From: G963556115 sp963675945
Lineage (GTDB): Bacteria > Planctomycetota > SZUA-567
Direction of reading: 5' to 3'
DNA length: 64,000 nucleotides
NCBI GenBank assembly: GCA_963675945.1
Contig: OY780932.1
Coordinates: 682,001 to 746,000 of the forward strand
The position numbers were made by a program, and so were the translations under genes. A model generated the notes under the pieces. That model was not told the origin of the DNA. It searched no databases and saw only the letters and a program-made list of their open reading frames with translations. Positions 27,016-34,282 of the stretch are shown here, one piece after another (within the stretch, counting starts at the first letter, position 1; each line of letters starts with the position of its first letter).

Positions 27016-29445
27016 CTAAAACGGGCGTAAGACATGTGCGCTCCACTCCAGCCCGGAATATTCACGGTATCCTTTGGTCTTGGTCGAACCAATAATAAAC
27101 TGCTTCGAATCGATATCCACTATCGCTGAATTTGACTGCCCGACCCCGAGTTTACTGCAAATACTGGCAATAACCTCATGCCGCTGCCCAACCGCAAAAG
27201 CCTCTTGATCCGTACTCTCGATAATCTCCCCATTCTTATTGGTATAAAACGCCACGCTGCCTTTAATCGTTCCCCCCTCACTGTTGCGGGGCAGGCACTT
27301 CTGGAGCATCATCCCCGCCTCGGTATCCCAGTCAAAGAGAATTCCCAGCACACCGATTGCTTCCGTACTATCTGCACTCACACGCACCCCTGATGAATAA
27401 ACCAGGCTCCGACTCTTTGTCGGCTCAAGCTCTGAATCCTGAACATCTGCCACCGCGTATTCAGTATTGTCCTGAGTCTGCATCCCCTTCTCAAACCATC
27501 CATGCGCCGAGACATTGAGCTGCCGTATACCACCTAAAAGCGCCGGACTTGAGCAGGCAATAATTGAACCTGAAGAATCCACCAAGACCAGATTTCGATA
27601 CATCGTATAGCTACCATTGATCACCTTCAGCCGCTGCCCCGCTTCCTTAGCGCTCTGCTCTGCAGGCTCAGCCAGCGCATCAATCAGATACTTATCGGTA
27701 GACCACCAGCGAATATCAGCCGAACGTTCGAAGAGATTCCTATCAATAAGATCTATCGCCTGCTTACTGAATAGCTGCAAAGTTTGGAAGTTGAGAGTCA
27801 ATTCATCGAGAGCCATCTCCTGCAGCAGATCCTCCATACAACTGGTTGCAAAATCCCCCGTCTTAGTAATCTGTTCAAAGATAGGACTCAAAGCCTGACC
27901 GCTGGCTCCCAATTCGGCGGCGAATAGCATCCCGTTTGTAGAAATAAGCTGAAGGGCGCGCTTATCATGTTCAACATTGATGTAGGTCTTCTTATTTATT
28001 TTCGGAATAATGCAAGAGTTGAGTAACGCCTTCACCTCTACATCACCAACCATATTACTACTGCTACGGCAAAAGATTGACTTGCGTGGTAGTATTAGAT
28101 GCGAATTCCAACCCAGCCCGGCATAATCAAGATAGCCATCGGTCTTGGCGGTAAAAAGAGCCGCATCCTGCCCGTTATAATAACCATAACTTCTGGTTGT
28201 CTGTCCTGGCTCAAGTACCAGATGTGAACTTGGGATATGGGGCTTGACCCCTACTTCATAGTTATTCTCATCACTGCTGGCAATAACCAAACCTTTGCGG
28301 TTACTGAAAAAGCTGCACCAACCCTCAGCAATCATTCCTTCAGTATTCTTCGGCATATAGTCTTCCAGGATTATCCTCGCTTCATCCTGAAAATCAAAGA
28401 AAATACCCATCGCTCCTATTACGGCATTGTTCTCCTGACCGTTCAAACGAACCGCAGTTGAGTATACCAGTGATTCCTTCTCTTCAACCACTGACGGCGC
28501 AAAATCACGTGCATAATACTCTGTTCCATCCTTGGTCTCCAGTGCCTGGACAAACCAGCTTTCAGTCGCGACATTCATACCCTGAACCTTGCTCCGACGC
28601 TTTGGGTTTGAGGTAGCGATGATATTTCCCTGATCATCACAGATCACCAGATCACGGTATAATGTGTAAGAATTATTGATGGTCTCCAGCCGCTCATTGG
28701 CGTACGCGATCTCAGCATGCAACAACTTAATATCAGCGGCTAAATTATCCATAATATCCCGAATCCTACATTCACTCTCATCCTCAGAGAAGAGCGCAGA
28801 AACCTGCTTACTGCACTCCATAAAACTGGCATACGCTTCTACATCAAAGAGAATTCTTAGATCCGCGATAAAACCGGATAATTCCGCGATTGCCACCAAC
28901 TTATTATCAATTACGGTAATTCGCTCCAACCTGAAGGCATCTGAATACTCCGGGTTACGGAGTAGGCTCCTTGATTCCTGCTCAAGATCCGTCTTCAGGG
29001 TCTCAACCAGCACCTTTAATTCCTGCAAATTTTTTCTATCTTTATTAAACTGTTCGATACATTTACAAAATGCTATCTCCAAGGCCCACCAGCGTACATC
29101 ACAACTTCTCTCCAACAGATTTCTATCCATAAGATTTATTTTTACATACGCCACCGTCGACTGAATCATTTTATGAAAAGCATCTTTGGACTGATAAAAC
29201 TGCGCAAAGAGATTCTTTGTCCCTTCCAGCAACTCACCCCGAAAGCGTTCCACCCGCTCCATCAACTCCTTGATGGTCTCCTGTTCAGCGATATTCCGAC
29301 CAATCTCAACTGCCAGACACTTACCCTGATTGCAGACCGGCAGAATAACATTGAGTTCATTAACAATTTGTTCATAAAACTCCCTGTGTTCATAGGCAAC
29401 AACAGGATCAAATATACTGAATTTATTCTTAATATCATCACTCAT
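27016..29445 (-). CDS. Soluble twin-Cache sensor protein without output domain
   Basis: An 809-aa protein with two related halves. Each has a helical segment holding the motif LxDRNLxERSxDxRWW (LMDRNLLERSCDVRWW and LIDRNLFERSADIRWW). Each continues into a Cache/PAS-like sensor domain (SYTLYRDLVICDDQGNIIATSNP and SYTMYRNLVLVDSSGSIIACSSP) ending in a strand with GLGWNSHLI or GLEWSAHVL. I find no signal peptide, no membrane helix and no methyl-accepting signalling hairpin, so it should be cytoplasmic. It is the first gene of the operon with CheA and CheW. A role as ligand sensor feeding CheA is inferred from context. The ATG at 29445 has AAAGGAAG upstream; an earlier in-frame start at 29502 is less likely. 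Confidence 0.7.
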   Translation of the reverse strand: MSDDIKNKFSIFDPVVAYEHREFYEQIVNELNVILPVCNQGKCLAVEIGRNIAEQETIKELMERVERFRGELLEGTKNLFAQFYQSKDAFHKMIQSTVAYVKINLMDRNLLERSCDVRWWALEIAFCKCIEQFNKDRKNLQELKVLVETLKTDLEQESRSLLRNPEYSDAFRLERITVIDNKLVAIAELSGFIADLRILFDVEAYASFMECSKQVSALFSEDESECRIRDIMDNLAADIKLLHAEIAYANERLETINNSYTLYRDLVICDDQGNIIATSNPKRRSKVQGMNVATESWFVQALETKDGTEYYARDFAPSVVEEKESLVYSTAVRLNGQENNAVIGAMGIFFDFQDEARIILEDYMPKNTEGMIAEGWCSFFSNRKGLVIASSDENNYEVGVKPHIPSSHLVLEPGQTTRSYGYYNGQDAALFTAKTDGYLDYAGLGWNSHLILPRKSIFCRSSSNMVGDVEVKALLNSCIIPKINKKTYINVEHDKRALQLISTNGMLFAAELGASGQALSPIFEQITKTGDFATSCMEDLLQEMALDELTLNFQTLQLFSKQAIDLIDRNLFERSADIRWWSTDKYLIDALAEPAEQSAKEAGQRLKVINGSYTMYRNLVLVDSSGSIIACSSPALLGGIRQLNVSAHGWFEKGMQTQDNTEYAVADVQDSELEPTKSRSLVYSSGVRVSADSTEAIGVLGILFDWDTEAGMMLQKCLPRNSEGGTIKGSVAFYTNKNGEIIESTDQEAFAVGQRHEVIASICSKLGVGQSNSAIVDIDSKQFIIGSTKTKGYREYSGLEWSAHVLRPF

Positions 29446-29493
29446 TCTAGTCTTCCTTTGGTCTAATATTTCAATAATGTCGAAAATAATAAT

Positions 29494-29512
29494 ATTATAC
29501 ACTAAGTGTCAA
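29494..29512 (-). promoter_or_regulatory. Possible promoter of the chemosensory operon
   Basis: On the minus strand TTGACA (29512-29507) and TATAAT (29499-29494) are both perfect but only 7 bases apart, so they cannot serve one promoter. TATAAT with an upstream TTGGTA (19-base spacer), or TTGACA with TTATTT 17 bases on, are the two options. Confidence 0.35.
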
Positions 29513-29721
29513 AAACTATACCAACAATTATCTCTCTTAACGGTCATCAGCGTAACACCTTGTCAGCAATACGCATAAAATTTTTTCTCATATTTTTTAC
29601 TAATATTCTCAATATTGGTAAAACAGTATCAGTACATAACTGTAAATTCTTCTGTATTTTCTGACAATTTTGTAAGCAAGAAATTACAGCCACTAAAACT
29701 GCTTAATACTACTTTATCCCC

Positions 29722-29759
29722 GAAAAAAAGTGAGAATCAGGAATAAATCCCAATTCTCA
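29722..29759 (-). terminator. Rho-independent terminator of the iclR-type gene
   Basis: On the minus strand TGAGAAT (29759-29753) pairs with ATTCTCA (29737-29731), and a run of seven T follows (29729-29723). Confidence 0.65.
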
Positions 29760-29865
29760 ATAAAAATATATATAAAAAAATACCGCAAAAAATAATAACA
29801 AAGACTCAAATAAATCGAGACTATTATATATATATTATATTTATAATATACGACATCAATCCATA

Positions 29866-30629
29866 TCAGGTGTACAGCTCATACTCCCGGCCTATCTTCC
29901 GGGCAACCTCCTTAACATGCCGGGCTATTATTTCCCGCTTCTCAACCGCCAAAGCCTCGCTTCCCGCAGTTATCCCAACCGCGCCGACTACTTCCTGTTC
30001 ACCAGCGAATATCGGTGCCGCCAAACATCTTACCCCTTCTCGAAACTCTTCATCGTCAAAGCCGTAGCCAGTACGCCGAGTCTGCTCGATATCAGCCAGA
30101 ACCTCAGCTAGAGTAACCGAGGTATTCTTGGTATAACGCTTTAAGTCTTTCCCCTTATATAAAGCCGCAACATCACTGATTGCATAAGCTAAAAAGACTT
30201 TTCCCGTAAAGCTGTAATACAGATCTACCAAGGAGCCACTCCGCGAAGCCACACAGAGCGGGTTAGGGCTATCACAGACATCTATCAATAGCGATCTATC
30301 TCCCGAGAGCACAGCGATATGTGCCGTCTCCCGAGTCAACTCGGACAATTCCTTCAAGTAAGGTGAAGCAATCTTGCGTAGACTGGTCTTACCCAGAGTA
30401 ACCAGCGCAATTCGTACCAATTTCTTACTCAGATGATACTCACTCCCCTTCTGCGCTACAAAATCTTCAGACTCCAGAGTCTTGAGAATCCGCATGACCG
30501 AGTACGGGGAATTGAGAGTTCCTTAGCTATTTCAGAGATAGTAAAACCCCGGTCATTATCCGAAATAAACTCGATTATTTGACAAGACGTCTTCAAATTT
30601 GGAATAATATACTTTGTCTCATCTCCCAT
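29866..30629 (-). pseudogene. IclR-family transcription regulator with a frameshift
   Basis: The gene is split between two frames. The upstream frame (from the ATG at 30629, GAGGAG nine bases before it) encodes the start of the helix-turn-helix: LKTSCQIIEFISDNDRGF then TISEIAKELSIPRTR. The downstream frame resumes at 30495 with MRILKTLESEDFVAQKG, which is the recognition helix and wing, and runs through a complete IclR effector domain (ISPYLKELSELTRETAH..., REGVRCLAAPIF). Around 30496-30500 the sequence reads ACT CGG TC ATG. One extra base, for example a third G, would join the two parts as PRTRVMRILKTLE. The repaired protein would be about 254 aa, normal for the family. It is divergent from kduI, its likely target. 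Either a recent inactivating deletion or a sequencing error in a short G run. Confidence 0.85.
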
Positions 30630-30792
30630 ATGCCGAGACTCCTCACTAAGCTTGATACTACATGGGACCACCAATCCCCGCGCTTCCATGAAGCTACCAG
30701 ATCATTTCCATAATAACTAGTAACAACTCTATATTAAGAGCATTATACAGAACCAGATAAATTTTTGCATATATATTTAAAAGGAGAAAAGC

Positions 30793-31623
30793 ATGCATAC
30801 CCGTTATACCACAGACAACATACGTTACCGGAATATGACGCAACAAGAACTCAGAGACGAATTCTTGCTTGCCGATATGTTCAAATCCAGAGAGATAGTC
30901 CTGAACTATTGTGAGTACGAGCGCTCAATAGTGGGTGGAGCAGTCCCTACTGACAGCCCTCTTGAACTCGTCGGCGGCAAACAACTGGCAGCAGATTATT
31001 TTGCCCAAAGGCGCGAGATTGGTATCCTCAATATTGGAGCAGCCGGAGCGGTAACCGTTGACGGCACCGCCTACCCCATGGATAAGTATGACTGCCTCTA
31101 TGTCGGTAAAGGGAGCAAGGAAATTAAGCTGAGCAGCTCTGACGCGACAACTCCAGCTGTATTCCATATCCTGAGTTATCCCGCTCATACCGAATACCCT
31201 ACCATCCTGATCAAAAGAGAAGATACAGAGGCAGTCAACCTAGGCTCACAGAAAGATAGTAATGTCCGAACCATCTATAAGTATATTCACCCAGAAGGAG
31301 CCAAGAGCTGCCAACTGGTCATGGGCATGACCGTCCTCGCTGAAGGCAGTGTTTGAAATACTATGCCTTGCCATACCCACCAACGCCGCACTGAGGTATA
31401 TCTCTATCTTAAACTTCCAGAAGACGGAGTAGTTTTCCACTACCTTGGCGAGCCGGATAACACTCGTCATGTTATTATGCGCAATAACGAAGCAGTACTA
31501 TCCCCACTCTGGTCCATACACGCTGGAGCCGGCACCAGCGCCTACACCTTCTGCTGGGGCATGGGTGGCGAGAATCAGGTATTCTCAGATATGGATCATC
31601 TCAGCATAACTGAATTAAAATAA
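30793..31623 (+). pseudogene. kduI: 5-keto-4-deoxyuronate isomerase interrupted by an in-frame TGA
   Basis: KduI converts 5-keto-4-deoxyuronate (DKI) to DKII in pectin and other polyuronate breakdown. The frame encodes a full 276-codon KduI, but codon 188 is TGA (31354-31356) where the family has Trp (usual W-NTMPCHTH; here stop then NTMPCHTHQRR). The part after the stop holds the zinc ligands (HTH, the Glu in RRTEVY and the later WSIHAGAG His), so the truncated 187-aa product should be inactive. The rest (GKQLAADYFAQRREIGILN, YVGKGSKEI, AGTSAYTFCWGMGGENQVF) is well conserved, so the change is recent, a read-through site or a sequencing error. AAAAGGAG precedes the ATG. It is divergent from the frameshifted iclR gene. 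Confidence 0.9.
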
Positions 31624-31647
31624 GTCGTTATTCTCAATATTCAAGCT

Positions 31648-31690
31648 AATAAGTGACTCGTTACAAGTCAGTGATAACGTGTCATTTATT
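31648..31690 (+). terminator. Long hairpin after kduI
   Basis: A 15-bp imperfect stem (AATAAGTGAC plus CGTTA on the left; TAACG plus GTCATTTATT on the right, one T-T mismatch and one G-U pair) starts 25 bases after the kduI stop. No clear U-run follows. Confidence 0.5.
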
Positions 31691-32113
31691 AACTTTCATC
31701 ATCTAATACCAACCGCTTATCACATTTATTTTGAATTTAACAAATATATTGGTAAAAATAATAATTTTTAAGCAGAAATAGAAGATTTTATCAGCACAAT
31801 TTATCTAGCATCAATAACAGATAAATTAATGATAAAAAAATTTACTTAAACTGTATTCCAACGTTTTCTCTCCGAATAATTTCAATAATTTCAAAATCAA
31901 AAAAAATTATTTCAATTTGATAAAAAAATATTACTAGACAATTTTGCTAAAATTATTAAGCCAGTCTAAAATCCTAACAAATAACTAACAATTCTCTATT
32001 ATTTCCCTAACTTTTACGAAATACGATATAACTTACCTTAACTTCAAATTATCGATAACTATGAATCATAAAAAGGTTTACAATTTCACTAAAAAAGTTT
32101 AGCGGAGTGGCAT
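31691..32113. other. AT-rich intergenic region upstream of the FapA-domain gene
   Basis: About 420 very AT-rich bases with no gene recognised. It must hold the promoter of the FapA-domain gene. ATCGATAA near 32049 resembles a sigma-28 -10 element (GCCGATAA, 6 of 8) but has no matching -35 at the right distance. Confidence 0.4.
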
Positions 32114-34006
32114 ATGAATGGTTTCAAGCTATCAATCGATCGTAGTCAAATGTATGCCGTACTATCTCCTACTAAGAAACTTGAGCATTCCATAACTGAT
32201 ATCAAATCCCTGCTCAACAGCTTAGAAGAGAATATGATCAAAAAAGGCCTCCTCAAAAATGTCATACTCAAAGCGTTTGCTGATCTTCCAAAACTCAAGG
32301 AAGACAAAAAATATATCATTGCCAAAGGCAAGGAGCCCCAAAACGGCAAAAACGGCAAGATTATCTTCGATATCGATGTCTCCGGCAAGAGCCAATTTAT
32401 AGCCGTTGACACCAGCGACTTTTCTGGAAAGATCGATTACAAGCAAGCGATGTGCATAGCCGAAATAAAGACCGGAGAGAAGATTGGCTCAATTATTCCC
32501 CCTACACAAGGCTGCGACGGTTTTTCTATCACCGGAAAGGTACTCAAAGCCAAAAACGGCAAACCCACCAGAGTAACCCTCGGCGAAGGGGTAGAACTCG
32601 CCAAAGACGGCATCAGCATCATCGCCAGCAAAGAAGGCCGCCCAATACTCGAAAACAATAAAATCTTTGTATCCCCCTACTATGAGATCAATGGTGATGT
32701 CTGCTTCGAAACCGGTAATATCAAATTTGATGGTCATGTATTTATCGATGGTTCAATTCTCGACGGCTTTAGCGTAGAAGCTGAGAGTCTGGAGGTACGG
32801 GGCAATATCGGCAGTGCCAATATCTATACCAAGAAGGATCTTCTGGTTCATGGCGGAGTCAACGGGCACGACAGCGGACTGGTACGTTGTGACGGTACTG
32901 CCACCTTGCGCTTTATTAATCACGCCAATGTTCAGGTAAATCAGGATCTCAATGTCACCAAAGGCATCATCAACTCTACCGTTCGTTGCCTCGGCACCAT
33001 AACTACCAACAAGATTCGCGGCGGTATTATAACCGCCTTAAAAGGCATTCAGGCCATCACCATCGGCTCAGTCACCGGCTGTCCAACGAGTATTGAGGCT
33101 GGAATAAACTATAAATGCAAGGATATCACCGAGAAGCTCCTCAAACTTGACAACAATATCGAAAACCTTATCGCCCAATTCGGAACCAACCTTGGAGACC
33201 AGTTTTACTATGATCGTCTAACCAGTGCTGCCAAACAACGGGTAAAAGATGCCTACAACACTTTCAAAAGCTATAAACGCGAGTACCTCAAAGCTCTAAG
33301 CAATCAAATGATTATTCAGCACAACAACGGAGAATACCCCATAAATAAGGTTATTATCAAAACCAAGCTCTACTCCGATGTTACGATATCCACTCAATCA
33401 TGTTATAAAGAATTTACGCATGAACTCACCGGTCCTATCTGTATTACCGAAAATCTGCAGAACAAGCAGTTCTTTACCGACAACCTTACGCAACGGAATA
33501 AATCATTCAGCCCGGAGCTGAATAAGCCCAATAATAATGCAGAAAACCCCAGCTACTGCTCAGCCAATCTCAATAAATTTTCCAAAAATAGTCTGATCAA
33601 TATTGATCACAAATTCAAATCCATGATCACCGACCTGCAATTCCACTTATGCATCCTTGAAGAGCACCCTATCCAAAGAATGCGTCTAAAAAAACGTCTA
33701 CGTGAAATCGGAATAACTAATTTAATTGAAATAGATGATTATAGCAGCATTAAGTTCTCACTCTTTGAGTATAATGGCAAGAACATTGTTCTGCTCCATC
33801 GTATCAAGGATAATGCCAATAGCGATTACCGAAAAATTGTTCAACTTATCAAGGACTCTCCGGAATACTTCGGTATTTTTCTCTGTGACCATCCACATCC
33901 AGATTTTAGTGATCTCATCAGAAACGATGAATCAATCTGTATGCTGGCTGCAGATTTTGATATTGAACTGATCAAAAATGAGATATTTCGTTTCGACATG
34001 CCCTAA
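32114..34006 (+). CDS. FapA-domain (DUF342) polymer-forming protein
   Basis: A 630-aa protein with the DUF342/FapA core. An N-terminal region (about 1-100) is followed by IGSIIPPTQGCDGFSITGK near residue 125 and a right-handed beta-helix of short repeats (about 195-335: NGDVCFETGNIKFDGHV..., VHGGVNG, RCLGTITTNKIRGGIITA). A coiled region comes next (about 340-400). The last ~120 residues (FHLCILEEHPIQRMRLKKRL...) have the alternating pattern of a degenerate receiver fold, which is my inference only. FapA proteins are linked to flagellar assembly and cell-envelope functions; here the next gene is flagellin, convergent. CGGAG precedes the ATG. Confidence 0.78.
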   Translation: MNGFKLSIDRSQMYAVLSPTKKLEHSITDIKSLLNSLEENMIKKGLLKNVILKAFADLPKLKEDKKYIIAKGKEPQNGKNGKIIFDIDVSGKSQFIAVDTSDFSGKIDYKQAMCIAEIKTGEKIGSIIPPTQGCDGFSITGKVLKAKNGKPTRVTLGEGVELAKDGISIIASKEGRPILENNKIFVSPYYEINGDVCFETGNIKFDGHVFIDGSILDGFSVEAESLEVRGNIGSANIYTKKDLLVHGGVNGHDSGLVRCDGTATLRFINHANVQVNQDLNVTKGIINSTVRCLGTITTNKIRGGIITALKGIQAITIGSVTGCPTSIEAGINYKCKDITEKLLKLDNNIENLIAQFGTNLGDQFYYDRLTSAAKQRVKDAYNTFKSYKREYLKALSNQMIIQHNNGEYPINKVIIKTKLYSDVTISTQSCYKEFTHELTGPICITENLQNKQFFTDNLTQRNKSFSPELNKPNNNAENPSYCSANLNKFSKNSLINIDHKFKSMITDLQFHLCILEEHPIQRMRLKKRLREIGITNLIEIDDYSSIKFSLFEYNGKNIVLLHRIKDNANSDYRKIVQLIKDSPEYFGIFLCDHPHPDFSDLIRNDESICMLAADFDIELIKNEIFRFDMP

Positions 34007-34035
34007 AGACCTCGATCACAGTTAAATTCTACACT

Positions 34036-34109
34036 AAAAAAGAGACGGATCCTCTGCCAAGAATCCGCCTCCCGTTGCCCATTACCCCATTGCGAGGTAA
34101 TATCTTTAT
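34036..34109 (-). ncRNA. Flagellin 3'-UTR structured RNA element, distal copy, with terminator
   Basis: Read on the minus strand: ATAAAGAT (34109-34102); hairpin P1 ATTACCTC/GGGGTAAT with loop GCAAT (34101-34081); linker GGGCAAC (34080-34074); two bases; hairpin P2 with arms GAGGCGGATTC and GGATCCGTCTC (11 pairs, two G-U) closing the 8-nt loop TTGGCAGA (34060-34053); then six T (34041-34036). P2 plus the T run is a strong intrinsic terminator. The proximal copy shares the linker, the loop and the stem lengths but not the stem sequences. Confidence 0.8.
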
Positions 34110-34176
34110 ACTATATTATACTATAATTTACTTACAACCCCAAATAATAAATTTCACAAGTGCACCCAGGAAAGAT

Positions 34177-34250
34177 AAAAGGGTTTCCGCTTCTGCCAAA
34201 GCAGAAACCCCTGTTGCCCATTGCTCACCTCCGGAGCAATTAATCTTTAT
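34177..34250 (-). ncRNA. Flagellin 3'-UTR structured RNA element, proximal copy
   Basis: Read on the minus strand: ATAAAGAT (34250-34243); hairpin P1 ATTGCTC/GAGCAAT (34240-34220, loop CGGAGGT); linker GGGCAAC (34219-34213); two bases; hairpin P2 with arms GGGTTTCTGCT and AGCGGAAACCC (11 pairs, one G-U) closing the loop TTGGCAGA (34199-34192); then TTTT (34180-34177). It begins 33 bases after the flagellin stop codon. The short T run suggests incomplete termination with read-through to the distal copy. Same geometry and loop as the distal copy with compensating stem changes. Confidence 0.8.
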
Positions 34251-34282
34251 CCTAAATGCAATTACCTTACTTTTTTAAAGAC

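Larger units (their letters stand above)
29446..29865. other. AT-rich intergenic region upstream of the chemosensory operon
   Basis: No gene was seen. It holds the chemosensory operon promoter (minus) near 29500 and, at 29722-29759, the terminator of the iclR-type gene. The rest is AT-rich sequence with runs such as ATATATATTATATTTATAATATA near 29826-29848. Confidence 0.5.

Noticed and set aside
30793..31623. Recoding of UGA as Trp or selenocysteine in kduI
   Set aside because: Many genes here use TGA as a normal stop and TGG for Trp, and the conserved residue is Trp, not Cys, so a nonsense change or sequence error is simpler.
34036..34250. Reading the flagellin 3'-UTR repeats as a cyclic di-GMP riboswitch
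   Set aside because: The GGGCAAC stretch recalls GGCAAA of GEMM elements, but the tetraloop-receptor parts and GACGCAAAGCC-type segment are missing and the elements lie after, not before, a gene on the same strand.
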